Origin: Bathynomus jamesi
Taxonomy: Eukaryota > Arthropoda > Malacostraca > Isopoda > Cirolanidae
Assembly: GCA_023014485.1 (NCBI GenBank)
Contig: JAJOZX010006139.1
Location: 62,001 to 126,000, forward strand
Direction: 5' to 3'
DNA: 64,000 bases
Shown: piece after piece, positions 33,401 to 41,235 of the stretch
Position numbering within the stretch: position 1 is the first letter of the stretch
Layout: every line of letters starts with the position of its first letter
The notes under the pieces: generated by a model
Databases searched by the model: none
What the model was told of the DNA's origin: nothing
The model's input: the letters and a program-made list of their open reading frames with translations, nothing else
Program-made: the position numbers and the translations under genes

Positions 33401-34666
33401 GAATTTGGAGGGGGTACTGTTTACGTCGCGAAAGGAGAGGACGAAGAGGTAAATTCATAACGTTTTCTTGATAATTATGATGGTCGTCGTAAGTAAACTT
33501 TATAAATTCTGTGATCTACAGTAGGGTGTATTAAAAGAAATTTTGAATTGTAGGGTATCAATGCCTAAACAGTTTCTTTTGGTCGAAATGTTGTCCTGTG
33601 ACGTTTCAGTTCATTCGGAGGTGATTTAAGGGTCCCCAAAGTCCCGAAAAATACCCCATACGCTTTTGATAATTTTTCTTGTATATTTATCTGGTACCAT
33701 CAAACTACGTTTTTCGAATCTACAGGCAAAGATGATCATAATCGTACGAAGTATGTTGATGCAATGAATACTCAGTACGCAAGAGCTCACCGAGTTCTGA
33801 TTGGTGAAGAGCCTATAGGATATTTTTTGGACTCCTAAATCACCTCTGCATGAGCTAAAATTTCGTAGGACAACATTCTGGCCAAGAACTTTTTAGGTAG
33901 TGACACCCTAATTTCAGAATTTCGGGGGACGTACTTATTCTACAATATACTTTACGTTTGTAGATCGCAGAATTAATTGGAAAAAAAACTTCTCTTTAAA
34001 GGGCCGAGTTCACTATCTTGGGTTTTTATTTATCGGAGGGGTGTCCGGGAAGTTCTTGCAACCATTTTAAAAAAATAAAAAAGTGGAAATTTAAGCACCC
34101 GACACCCCATTGACATTGATGCATTTCTGCCAGGCACTCTCTCTCTCTCTCTCCGTCTGGTAGAAGTCAGTGTTCTGCTGGTGGAATCAAATTATAGTGG
34201 TATTTTGGAGATCCTGAAGTAAAGTATACCCACTCTTCAACAGTGGTCTTTCGAAGTACTGAACGAGTGATACTTGTCCACTGGGGACAGTCTTATGGAA
34301 TCGCAAATGGCGTTTGTTTCCAAATATCGGTGTGAATTCAAACTGAGTCACAGCAGGAACTAAGAGCCCAGGACGTTTTCCTTCGATCGTTATTGTACGT
34401 TGCTCACTCATACTGTTGAGGAATATATATATATACTGTACTTCAGGATCTCCGAAATACCACTATAGTGAAAATGACAGTAATTATTTCTCTTTTCCTA
34501 GCTGTTGACCGTTATTCCTGTACCAAATTCGTTGGCTCTCGTTTACAGAGATAAAGAAACATTCAAATTCACGAAGCATATGAATGTAAAGTGCAAGATA
34601 CTGGAGTACTGCGATGTTATGTTCAATGAAATAATATGTGAATATAGGGAAAGAGTTCAAAATTAA
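15684..34666 (+). CDS. OGFOD1: OGFOD1 prolyl 3-hydroxylase, eight in-phase exons (5' part missing)
   Basis: Fe(II)/2-oxoglutarate dioxygenase of the OGFOD1/Tpa1 family. The family hydroxylates a proline of ribosomal protein uS12 (RPS23) and affects translation accuracy and stress-granule behaviour (family knowledge). Exons: 15684-15840, 16106-16222, 22798-22889, 23298-23426, 23570-23773, 32590-33055, 33264-33448, 34502-34666. They total 1515 nt, all introns are GT-AG, and no internal stop occurs when they are joined. In this partial numbering the iron ligands are His58 and Asp60 ([15 protein letters not shown]) and His121 ([11 protein letters not shown]); Arg133 ([10 protein letters not shown]) binds 2-oxoglutarate. 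The C-terminal second barrel follows ([46 protein letters not shown]). About 90-100 N-terminal residues seen in the family are not in the exons I found. They lie upstream of the window or were missed. Confidence 0.93.
16106..16222 (+). CDS. OGFOD1: OGFOD1 exon b (HxD motif)
   Basis: The acceptor is CTTAATTAG and the donor is ATC|GTAAGTC. It encodes [20 protein letters not shown], with the first two iron ligands, His at 16120-16122 and Asp at 16126-16128. It is followed by [19 protein letters not shown]. Confidence 0.93.
16223..16752. other. OGFOD1 intron 2, unique part
   Basis: AT-rich intron sequence before the fold-back element. No other feature is recognised. Confidence 0.5.
17310..17965 (+). 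pseudogene. FDTT-family transposase exon 1, left arm
   Basis: An open frame encodes [20 protein letters not shown] then [40 protein letters not shown] and [20 protein letters not shown]. The layout (a basic helix, then FDI-HA-A, then DxKLA) is the N-terminal part of the same family as the relic at 7203-9680, where the matching blocks are KTMTKYNAMKLFMKL and SLFDIGAPDA. It ends at the centre of the palindrome, before any catalytic motif. Confidence 0.6.
17990..18597 (-). pseudogene. FDTT-family transposase exon 1, right arm
   Basis: This is the inverted partner of the left arm, with [20 protein letters not shown] and a divergent Glu/Ser-rich end. It is interrupted at about 18597 by the poly(A) end of a jockey element. 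The arm continues at 20213. Confidence 0.6.
18598..20212 (-). pseudogene. jockey-type LINE fragment, 5'-truncated
   Basis: Minus-strand reverse-transcriptase pieces, in order: [20 protein letters not shown] and [20 protein letters not shown] (about 20100-19980), [15 protein letters not shown] and [10 protein letters not shown] (about 19740), then [20 protein letters not shown] (about 19420) and [20 protein letters not shown]...[15 protein letters not shown] (19165-18990). The 3' end has GGACCCTCCTTCCTGCATG followed by poly(A), read as T at 18599-18606. Many stops are present. A 5-bp tandem duplication of GGTTA near 19170-19180 causes one of the frameshifts. Confidence 0.85.
20973..22270 (-). 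mobile_element. Tc1/mariner-type element in OGFOD1 intron 2
   Basis: TA flanks both ends (20971-20972 and 22271-22272). The left end is CAGGGTTGTGCATAACTATT. The right end, read inverted, carries GTTGTGCATAACCTTTTTGC. It encloses a minus-strand transposase relic. Confidence 0.8.
21120..22080 (-). pseudogene. Tc1/mariner-type transposase relic
   Basis: Pieces read right to left: [20 protein letters not shown] (about 21960), [20 protein letters not shown] (about 21820), then [20 protein letters not shown] (about 21660), [20 protein letters not shown] (about 21520), and [18 protein letters not shown], which precedes the expected D-x-N-P motif. A DEFFVWTV block stands where the family has its first Asp. 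Several frameshifts are present. The copy is not active. Confidence 0.65.
22273..22797. other. OGFOD1 intron 2, distal part
   Basis: No gene or clear repeat is recognised. The polypyrimidine tract and acceptor of exon c lie at its end. Confidence 0.5.
22798..22889 (+). CDS. OGFOD1: OGFOD1 exon c (distal His)
   Basis: The acceptor is AACTTTTCAG and the donor is CAA|GTAAGTT. It encodes [20 protein letters not shown] then [10 protein letters not shown], with the third iron ligand. The preceding intron is 6.6 kb and contains a fold-back element, a jockey fragment and a Tc1-type element. Confidence 0.93.
23026..23265 (+). repeat. tRNA-derived SINE in OGFOD1 intron 3
   Basis: The head has an A-box-like TGGCTCGATTGG (about 23038) and a B box GGTTCGATTCTC (about 23081), spaced as in a tRNA promoter. 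A non-tRNA body (AGTTGGGCCGGCCACCTACT...) and a TATTATTATTA tail near 23213 follow. It ends about 30 bp before the exon d acceptor. Confidence 0.7.
23298..23426 (+). CDS. OGFOD1: OGFOD1 exon d (2-oxoglutarate Arg)
   Basis: The acceptor is TTTCTGGCAAAG and the donor is GAG|GTGAGTT. It encodes [20 protein letters not shown] and a linker to ILPGEVE. The Arg in TRLSI is the conserved 2-oxoglutarate carboxylate ligand. A tRNA-derived SINE fills most of the preceding 408-bp intron. Confidence 0.92.
23570..23773 (+). CDS. OGFOD1: OGFOD1 exon e
   Basis: The acceptor is TTTTTATCTAG and the donor is GAG|GTGTGTT. It encodes [20 protein letters not shown]...[15 protein letters not shown], the start of the second, non-catalytic barrel region. 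It is followed by the 8.8-kb intron that contains the nested LINEs. Confidence 0.92.
23774..24357. other. OGFOD1 intron 5, unique part
   Basis: No gene or TE boundary is recognised. Confidence 0.4.
24358..24401. repeat. (TA)n(TG)n microsatellite
   Basis: TA units pass directly into TG units. Confidence 0.9.
24451..24677. repeat. fold-back MITE-like repeat
   Basis: Arms of about 82 bp (24451-24534 and 24594-24677) are inverted copies, for example CGATTCCAAGGCCTTTGGTA against TACACGAAAGGCCTTGGAAT. They flank a loop of about 60 bp. No coding sequence or clear target duplication was found. Confidence 0.75.
24780..25190 (+). pseudogene. RTE-type LINE, left fragment
   Basis: Decayed reverse-transcriptase sequence ends in [20 protein letters not shown] then [17 protein letters not shown] is the conserved block of RTE-like reverse transcriptases. 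It is cut by the minus-strand CR1-type LINE starting near 25203, and its continuation is at 31341-32190. Confidence 0.6.
25203..26316 (-). pseudogene. CR1-type LINE, 3' segment (RT C-terminal half)
   Basis: Frames read [36 protein letters not shown] (the YADD catalytic motif is intact), [20 protein letters not shown], and [20 protein letters not shown] to a stop after NELEPQAK near 25223. Stops and shifts separate the pieces. The upstream part of the same element is at 29285-30098 and 31006-31340. Confidence 0.8.
26317..29284 (+). pseudogene. RTE-type LINE, nearly full length, nested
   Basis: Endonuclease pieces: [20 protein letters not shown] (about 26497), [20 protein letters not shown] (about 26833) and [12 protein letters not shown] (about 27140). 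Reverse-transcriptase pieces: [20 protein letters not shown] (28119), [20 protein letters not shown] (28385), [17 protein letters not shown] with intact YADD (28516), and [20 protein letters not shown] to [14 protein letters not shown] (28620-29100). The end shows short GAAGTATAA-type repeats (29278-29297), typical of RTE tails. Frameshifts disable it. It splits the minus-strand CR1-type element. Confidence 0.85.
29285..30098 (-). pseudogene. CR1-type LINE, middle segment (RT N-terminal half)
   Basis: Minus-strand reading gives [20 protein letters not shown] and then a [17 protein letters not shown] block and KAFD-like sequence up to about 29330. It continues into 26316 once the RTE insertion is removed. 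Upstream (about 29700) it keeps GADELHPRV. Confidence 0.7.
30099..31005 (+). pseudogene. CR1-like LINE family B, copy A (3' end)
   Basis: A 5'-truncated copy starts at EYAVQF-like sequence, then [20 protein letters not shown]...DIKEL. A 3' UTR with GGCAGTGGCCGGCGGATG and a final CTTAGCTTCTGTAGAT follow. It shares the whole 3' end with copies at 40301-41235 and 41236-43475. It is inserted in the minus-strand CR1-type LINE. Confidence 0.8.
31006..31340 (-). pseudogene. CR1-type LINE, 5' segment
   Basis: Minus-strand reading gives a basic, Glu/Lys-rich region ([19 protein letters not shown]), as in the part before the endonuclease of such elements. It is assigned by position and orientation as the 5' end of the element continuing at 29285-30098. 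Confidence 0.45.
31341..32190 (+). pseudogene. RTE-type LINE, right fragment
   Basis: Heavily decayed. It keeps [18 protein letters not shown] (about 31465), [18 protein letters not shown] (about 31558), [13 protein letters not shown] and a C-terminal [17 protein letters not shown]. It continues the fragment at 24780-25190, which makes it the oldest layer of this nest. Confidence 0.6.
32191..32589. other. OGFOD1 intron 5, distal part
   Basis: No gene is seen. It ends with the pyrimidine tract and acceptor of exon f. Confidence 0.5.
32590..33055 (+). CDS. OGFOD1: OGFOD1 exon f (acidic/basic linker)
   Basis: The acceptor is TTTTCTTGTCAG and the donor is CAA|GTTAGT. It begins [20 protein letters not shown] and [10 protein letters not shown], then a Ser/Glu-rich variable linker with a basic stretch, [16 protein letters not shown], that could be a nuclear localisation signal. 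In the human protein this part is likewise variable and acidic. Confidence 0.9.
33264..33448 (+). CDS. OGFOD1: OGFOD1 exon g
   Basis: The acceptor is ATTCATAACAG and the donor is GAG|GTAAATT. It encodes [20 protein letters not shown]...[15 protein letters not shown], the conserved core of the second barrel. Confidence 0.92.
33533..33936. mobile_element. MITE related to the 4.1-kb fold-back family
   Basis: It starts AGGGTGTATTAAAAGAAATT and ends in an inverted partner. The interior shares blocks such as ATACCCCATA-GCTTTTGA, TACGCAAGAGCTCACCGAGT and CCTATAGGATATTTTTTGG with 16860-17010 and 20640-20760. It looks like an internally deleted relative without coding sequence, in OGFOD1 intron 7. 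Confidence 0.65.
34190..34470. repeat. short inverted-repeat element next to the last OGFOD1 exon
   Basis: TAGTGGTATTTTGGAGATCC at about 34196 is inverted at about 34447 (GGATCTCCGAAATACCACTA). The inside contains a minus-strand frame ([15 protein letters not shown]...) that I do not recognise. A separate mariner-like end, GGGGTGTCCGGGAAGTTCTTG, sits at about 34037. The right end is about 30 bp from the exon h acceptor. Confidence 0.5.
34502..34666 (+). CDS. OGFOD1: OGFOD1 terminal exon h
   Basis: The acceptor is CTTTTCCTAG. It encodes [20 protein letters not shown] then FKFTKHMN... and ends with TAA at 34664-34666. The family normally ends with an aromatic FxFxYYE-type motif. Here the end is CEYRERVQN, so the extreme C-terminus is divergent. 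ATTAAA-like hexamers overlap and follow the stop. Confidence 0.9.
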   Translation: MLTVIPVPNSLALVYRDKETFKFTKHMNVKCKILEYCDVMFNEIICEYRERVQN

Positions 34667-34882
34667 ATATTAAAAAAAGAACTTAAGTTTTATTTTCTTC
34701 GAAGGGAACTGGAATCCACAGTCACGACAAAACTCTATTATTTAACTTCAATTACAATAACGAAAGCTTTTTAATTTAGTTCTTAGTGGGGCAATAATTT
34801 AAGTTTATTCCTACTCGCCCCACCCACCTTCGAACATAAGGTATGATTGAACATATACTTAGATGGAAGGAGGATGGTTACA

Positions 34883-35105
34883 ATTCGTATGAAGTGGAGA
34901 TCAGTTGTAGTTCCTAAACCTGGTTTCCGAAACTTTTCTAGAAATGAACGAGGAAACCAGGCTCTTCAAAATACAAAATGTGACTGATGAGAGTACTTTG
35001 TCTCGTCAGTCATATTTTGCGTTCTGAAGAGCCTGGTTTCCTCGTTCATTTCTAGAAAAGTTTCGGAAACTAGGTTTAGGAACTATAACCGATCTTCACT
35101 TCACA
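34883..35105. repeat. fold-back repeat downstream of OGFOD1
   Basis: Two arms of about 100 bp are inverted copies, for example AAACTTTTCTAGAAATGAAC and GTTCATTTCTAGAAAAGTTT. They are separated by a loop of about 13-20 bp centred near 34990. If transcribed it would form a long hairpin. It lies about 220 bp after the OGFOD1 stop. Confidence 0.8.
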
Positions 35106-35817
35106 CTAATTGCAACCACCACCGTTCGACGTAAAAACATATTTTCAAGCACTTCATAGTTGAATGTGAAAGAAAATAGAACTCTACTCATTGTGAAACA
35201 CCCACTTTCACCTTGTACAAACAACTCGGCTCACTAACCCCTTCACACAGCTTTTTTTTTACTTTACTGGTGTGCGATTACGGCTCAGCGTTGTCTTGAA
35301 AATGAGGGAACCCATCTTTTACTAAGTTTGCATTACATACAATCTCGTCCACCTTAATTAATGTACATATCAAGTTTTAAGGTAAATACACTGTACGGTA
35401 CTTCATATTATGATAGACCTCAACATCACATTCTTCGCTTCGACGAACACCTCGACCCATTCCTGCAACGATTCGCGAGCTGTCTGTATATAGTTTTATA
35501 TGTACAAATTTATCATGGGGAATAAAAAACCTGACCATAAACTTTAATATGGACACAAAGTAAAATGTTTGACATCCATAACTCGGATGTACTTTGAAAC
35601 TGGTAAAATAACTTCACCTAATCCATACCACTACTCTTATAATTTACCTGCAAGTGACGTCAAGGCTACAGCACAGTACTATATACATTTCATAGTATAT
35701 ACGCCTATGTTAAATGCCTCTTTTCCGTATGAGCATCCTACAGAAAAATTCCCACACTGCACTGCCGAATCCCCTCAAGTCCTTTCTAGTGAGACATTAA
35801 AATATTCTTTTTTTTTC
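35106..35817. other. region between two convergent genes
   Basis: The 3' flank shared by OGFOD1 and the POLR1D-like gene. I found no clear polyadenylation hexamer for the minus-strand gene and no other gene. Confidence 0.4.
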
Positions 35818-36167
35818 CTATGTAACCCCTAAATTCCCCGTTTTACTTTCGGAAATAAATTTAATACTTCTTGATAACCGTTTATCTTTGGAACTGGAAA
35901 CTTTGCTCTTTTCGGTAGGAATGGCACAAGAAATCTTTAGCCCATCGTCATTCCAGGCAATTCCATTAACAGGCTCTGATTCAGGTTCGATGTTAGTCTT
36001 TTGGGTCGTCGACGTCTTGTTATCTTTCCCCTTCACTTTCGTACTTGCTCGTAAATAACATCTCTTATATCTTCTTTTTTCCTTCAGTTCTCTCTCAAAT
36101 TTCTCCAATTTGGTTTCTTTTACTCTTTTCCTCTTCAAATCTTTCACTTTATTAGATGTTAACGCCC
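35818..36167 (-). CDS. POLR1D-like terminal exon
   Basis: The acceptor is TTTTTAATTTCAG. It encodes GALTSNKVKDLKRKRVKETK, then a basic coiled region and a Ser/Lys-rich end (SSSKDKRLSRSIKF). The stop is at 35818-35820. It is positively charged throughout and probably disordered. Confidence 0.65.
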
Positions 36168-38075
36168 CTGAAATTAAAAACAAACTAAGTAACATTGTTC
36201 AACTCACGTGTAATGGATATATGCGGTGATAAGCTTCCAATACTAATATCAATAAATTAAGCTTTACACTTTATTCGTAACGAATTCAATTAAGTTGCAA
36301 AATTCAGGTGAAGAAAAACTAGAGAACAGTCAAGACAAAGTCAAAACAGCCGACAAAGTTTTACATGACAATTAAAGTCGTTTTCTTTTCGTGTAAAACT
36401 TGACTTCAAAACATTCTTTCACAGTCAAATTTGTAGACCAAAAGAACGCAGCAACTTGAACTTGTACGGCAAATATGAACAAAACTGTTTGGCCCACTCT
36501 TGGGTAGGTCTACTTCGTAGTTCAAGGGATAAAAGCTTGACCAGTCATCTGGACACTCGACATAGAAGTCTAAAGTTAGAACCCTGCTGCCCATATCATG
36601 AATCTAGCTTACAATAAGATTGAATAAGGCCTAGACTGTGACCGAGGTTTGAGCTCGCCAGAACAGCTGGCCAAGGCAATATAATCCTTAAAATGCAACG
36701 ATAGAAGGCCAATTCTTTACTTAAGGCTCATAAATGCGTAAATTAATCGAGCACAGCCTTCTAATACCAATAAAATATATTTTGTTTTATATATGGGCCT
36801 AAATAATGTAATGAATTCTCAAAATACCTCTGATTCTGCAGACGACAACTTCTTTGTTTACAAAAAAGCAACTCGAGTTTTCTCTAGCCACCTCCAAAGA
36901 TGGCTTCGGCAAAACTCGAGTCAAGTCTAGTTTGTTTTGACGAAAAGAAAGCTACAACTTCACTTCAAGTGGGACTTATTTATTTTTAAAATTAATTTTC
37001 ACAGTCGTTATTGCATTGCATAATCTTTCAGCACAGGCAGAAACTGGAATGATGAGTGGAAAATTTAATAAACTTTAGCTAGGAAAAAGTTCACGACGAT
37101 GACACAAAACTGTGTAGCTACGAGTACGCTCAGTACGAGGAACGAATATCATTGGTGAACAAAGACAGGGTTGGTATAACAATAGAACTAGAACTACCTA
37201 GAAAAGTAAAAATGAAATCATTTACTTCATTTAAAAGATAAGCAAATGCAACCTCTCGTCAGCGTGTTTGAAACTGATCTTAATAGTGTGGTACAAATGA
37301 CTGAGATCCAAATTGTTCAGAAATCGATTATGTTTACTGTATATTTACGCGGCTTTTATATTCGGACTCTCCCACACTCAACGTCAGGTAAAACGATCTT
37401 CATTGTTTACTTTTACACAAATTGTTTGCGACCCCCTACCATCTATTTACAGGTTCATCCTGTATCCACAACATGCGTTCTTTAAAATTGTGCGAGTCAT
37501 TCTCTCGAAAAGTTCATACCAAAGATATTCTTTCCTACATTTTCATATCCTATATTTTTTTCCGGAAAAAGAGCTTACTGTATCCACACCTACAATAAAC
37601 ATTTCTTTAGAATCACAAAACTTATTGAATCTAAACCTATTTACAATGCTTGCCCCCGAACTCTTCATCAACTTCTCTCTATCCACCATAGCACGATACA
37701 GTCTTCCTCTCAAGCTGTCTGTGACAGTCACACACCAACAAGACATAACTATTTTTCAGTTCTTTTTCTGATCCCCTCGAGATATACATTATCTACACAG
37801 GTTTAAGCTCCTTCAATTTGAACCTACGATATTTAGTAAATACTTAATTCGAACCATCCTATCTAGAAGCGTCATATGGAATGGCACTGTAGGTCAAACC
37901 GATATTACTGTCACAGGTGAAATAACAGACCTTAAATAGCTTACCTCTAATAGTATTATGAAGAAATTTCTTATTGGTAGAAGGTAATTTAGGTTTGAGC
38001 CACCCGGATGGTCCGACTAATTCTGCCCTTAAAGCACCTCTTTTAGCCTCTTGTAATAAAGCAGCTTCAGCAAGC
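35818..38075 (-). CDS. POLR1D-isoform-2-like protein, two exons (first exon missing)
   Basis: The exons are 37945-38075 and 35818-36167, joined by a GT-AG intron. The 131-nt exon encodes LLQEAKRGALRAELVGPSGW then LKPKLPSTNKKFLHNTIR. The human alternative product POLR1D isoform 2 has the matching segment (LLKEAKRGKTRAE, GPMGWMK, STNKRFLINTI). The last exon is basic and Lys/Glu-rich (KVKDLKRKRVKETKLEKFER) and ends with TAG at 35818-35820. The human isoform also ends in a basic, disordered tail. The molecular role of this short protein is not established, and no polymerase function should be assumed. The initiating exon lies upstream of 38075 and was not found. Confidence 0.7.
36168..37944. other. 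intron of the POLR1D-like gene
   Basis: No TE with clear boundaries is recognised. Open frames at 37313-37771 (plus) and 37543-37746 (minus) have no family I recognise. A plus-strand CAAAGATGGCTTCGG motif at about 36894 is noted separately as a possible start region. Confidence 0.4.
37945..38075 (-). CDS. POLR1D-like conserved exon
   Basis: The acceptor on the minus strand is TTTTTTTAAG and the donor is AGAG|GTAAGC. The exon starts in phase with one base carried in and one carried out. It holds the family signature EAKRG...RAE...GPSGW...STNKKFL. Confidence 0.75.
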
Positions 38076-38589
38076 CTTAAAAAAACAATTGAACAGTTTA
38101 TTAAATTATTAGAGAGAGAGAAATGTTATTCTGAATCTGCTTAATATTTGAAGAAAAGCTGGCAATATTCTCACATTTTTATTATTTTTTAAAAAACTAC
38201 ATACTCTTGTAATTCTAGTGCCTTTCCTGTAAGCTACACCCAGTTCTACGTACAAACAAGGTTAACAAAGTAAAAACCATTCTGCGTGCAGTCTCCAAAC
38301 TTAAAACATCTTCGGAATATCTGTGAAACATAACTCCATACCAAAGGTTGTGTAATATACGATACTGGCACTCGCAACTGATAGGGAATAATTTACAATT
38401 TCCACGAACTTTATTAAATGATGCAACCCACAAGGAAAATGAGAAACGATTTGATCTTTTAAGAAACGAAAGCATTTAAAACAATTTTTTTATTTTCCTT
38501 GTGGAATGTATCACGAGCACACACGCGCACGCATATATATTGTATATGTATAAAATATTGTGTTGCAAAATATTTTTTGGTTTATTCAT

Positions 38590-38850
38590 TATCCATCCCC
38601 GCCCCTATCCAACAGGTGTTTACATACAAAATATACCTTGGTTAACCTTCGTTTTGCTTGCGCCCGAATCGTTCATTCTGACGAAGATCAAGCTTGTTAC
38701 TCCACCTTGGACCTACAGCTTAACGTGGAATCAGAACCACGACCCACCACGGGTGATCAGAAATTACGAATCCCTTGTCTGGACTCGACGACCTCCCGAT
38801 CAGCAGCCCAGTGTCTTAACCACTACGCCACCCACGGTATCCATTTATCT
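38590..38850 (-). repeat. tRNA-derived SINE
   Basis: On the minus strand, TGGCGTAGTGGTTAAGACAC (A box, about 38833 downward) is followed by TGATCGGGAGGTCGTCGAGT (B-box region) with tRNA-like spacing. A body containing CACCCGTGGTGGGTCGTGGT follows. There is no coding sequence. Confidence 0.65.
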
Positions 38851-38889
38851 ACCAACCTATTTTCTATGGAAGGATTAAGAGCCGAGTAA

Positions 38890-39200
38890 TCTGTGACCTT
38901 GACCTTCGATGCAACGACCTGATTCTAGCCCACGACAAAGCACTTTGCAATGATGATCTATATATCTGCGAGGTTTCATTAATTAATGTTGAGCCTGGAC
39001 TTTCAGAAAGCTCCATTTGACTTCTGACCTATATTTGTGACCTTGACCTTTGAGGCCGGAAACTGAGTCTTGACCATGACACTTCATCATGTGATGATGC
39101 ATGTGTGCGTGTGTCAAATTTCATCAATTTATGTTGAGCGGTTCAAAAATTATAAGCCGGATACGAAAGTGTGACGAACAGAGGGACAGACGGACATGGA
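38890..39200. repeat. TGACCTTGACCTT-type dispersed repeat
   Basis: It contains two TGTGACCTTGACCTT blocks (about 38892 and 39041), a CAAATTTCATCAATTTATGT segment and GTGTGACGAACAGAGGGACA. This composition is typical of a dispersed repeat common in aquatic invertebrate genomes. The repeat class is not assigned. Confidence 0.5.
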
Positions 39201-39339
39201 AAAACAAGTGCAATGGACCTTCAAAATTTTTTGGTTGGCCATTACAGCAAAAGTTGAGCAGGTACAAGTACCTCATTAAAAGACATGACAGTTTCGTACA
39301 TAAATTACAACAGAAAATAATTTCAACTGTAAAACGATA

Positions 39340-40049
39340 ACATTACACGAATTTCTCACTTGAAAGAAAATAATTTGTCTGATTTTACATATTCCTGTAA
39401 TTTTCACTGAAAAAAATGAACTTCAATTTTCCATGTAGGTTGATATTTCTTTGCTAAGCATTGGGACTCCTCGAGCACTTCCCACAATTACCAGGTTGAC
39501 AAATACTGCCCAAGAAGATACCTAATTTATTATTTTCAACTTTTCTTTTCAATAGTTAGTAGTGATCAAGGACAGGAAAGTACGCCATATTTAAAATCTT
39601 TAGCACACGTTCATAGGCTATATTAAAGTACATACTTATTGATAAGAACTTAATAAAGGTCTGTAGTGTAATTGTACATTGTACTATACACAGAATATGA
39701 AACAGTAGTACTGTACTAAGCATTTTACTGTTAGCAAAGTAGCAATATGTTTTAGTAGTAGATAATTAAAGTACAGGATGTCTGAGAAACATATACGCAC
39801 ATTCACTAACAAAACCTTGTTTCCCAATGGAGTAGGATGAGAAGGAATAGCTCACATGCGAAAGATAAAGTAGCGGAAAAAAGTTTGAAACTAAAGCATA
39901 AACATCCATTCACACACGCATCCTGGTGGACCAGCACAACTCAGCACATTGATATATTCCACACTTAAGCAGCCCTTCACATACAATGCATGGTGGCACT
40001 TTCAGACCTTGTCAAAAATAGAAACCCTACTTACTTTCAAACAAACCTC
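39340..40049. other. unassigned stretch
   Basis: There is no certain gene. A possible orphan terminal exon at 39439-39524 (acceptor CCATGTAG, frame VDISLLSIGTPRALPTITRL to a TAA) with AATAAA near 39652 is discussed under findings. Confidence 0.3.
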
Positions 40050-40131
40050 TTTCATTCCAACCTACAAGCAGCTGCCTCTTGTGTATCAACCAGATCAAGT
40101 CCATGCTTACTCATTCATATGAGCATCTCGT
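40050..40131 (-). pseudogene. RTE-type LINE tail fragment
   Basis: Minus-strand reading gives DLIWLIHKRQLLVGWNE-like sequence. It resembles a frame of the RTE tail at about 32070-32110 ([17 protein letters not shown]). Very short and decayed. Confidence 0.35.
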
Positions 40132-40300
40132 GGTTCGATCGGTTTGGGCGCCGCCTGGTAGGCTGAAACTCTGCTGAATCGTGGGTTCAGATCCCAGTGC
40201 TGCCTAGAGCTCAGCGGTTGTCTTTCCTGCATGTTATATTATGACGAAGCGACGGGCCGGAGCACTCTCCTTTAGTTGATTCGGGGCTCCAACCAACTCA
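40132..40300 (+). repeat. tRNA-derived SINE
   Basis: GTGGTTCGATCGGTTTGGGC and, about 60 bp later, GTGGGTTCAGATCCCAGTGC resemble A and B boxes. A short body up to the CR1-like copy B junction follows. Confidence 0.5.
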
Positions 40301-40784
40301 TATAGAAAGGGTTCAGCGTCGTGCCACGAAACTTATTCCGTCATTGCGCAACAAGCCTTATGAAGATAGGATTAAAGTGTTAGACTTGTATTCACTCGAA
40401 ACTAGGAGATTAAGGGGGGAGCTTATTGAAGTTTTCAAAATCGTTAATAACGTCGATAACGTAAATTTTGACAAATTGTTCACTTTTGATAATAGTAATA
40501 CTCGCAATAACGGATTTAAGTTGCGTGGCAGGCGTTTTATTACTAATATCGCTAAAAACTTCTTTACGTTTAAAGTAATTGATAAATGGAATAATCTTCC
40601 CGCGTCAGTCGTTCATTCTACCAGCGTTAATATGTTTAAGAACCGTCTTGACAGACATTTTAAAGGTATTAGCGTTGTTTAATTTAAAAAACAACAAAGT
40701 TAGCAACAGAAGCTCTGGTGGTGGTGCTCGAGGATGAGTCTGTTGACGATGAATGCCAGCTTGTGACATGCCAGCGTGTGATGC

Positions 40785-40830
<46 letters not shown>

Positions 40831-41235
40831 AGACTAACACGAATGTAGATGTAGCTCATAGCGTAAACTAACCCACTTTTTGTTTAACTTTACACTCTTT
40901 TCTTGCATGTTTGTAGTTTGCATGGTATGACTGAGTTAAGACTGTATTTGCATGGTTTGTAAGCGTTCTTATTTTACTTCTTTTCATCTTTCACCCCTCT
41001 CCTATTCTCTCCAACTATTTTTCTGACTTGTCGGCAGTGGCCGGCGGATGATGATGGCGAGACACTTTTCCTCTTTTTCTGAATGAATGTTAACCCATGA
41101 GTGATAGGTGTTGCTCTTACTTAACCCCTTATTCTCTTCTCTTCTCTTAACCCGCTACTCTTTCCTTTCTCTCGGGCTAACCTTAGAGTGGATCTTAGGG
41201 TCTTTGTTAGCCTTAGCTTCTGTAGATCTGTAGAT
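40301..41235 (+). pseudogene. CR1-like LINE family B, copy B (3' end)
   Basis: Starts inside the RT C-terminal domain ([20 protein letters not shown]) and runs to a stop after DRHFKGISVV at 40680-40682. The common 3' UTR follows, with a 40-nt A run at 40787-40828, and ends CTGTAGATCTGTAGATCATCAT. It is directly followed by the 5'-truncated copy C in the same orientation. Confidence 0.85.

Noticed and set aside
37313..37771. 152-codon plus-strand frame in the POLR1D-like intron
   Set aside because: AT-rich, no domain, no splice or start context, and no family recognised.
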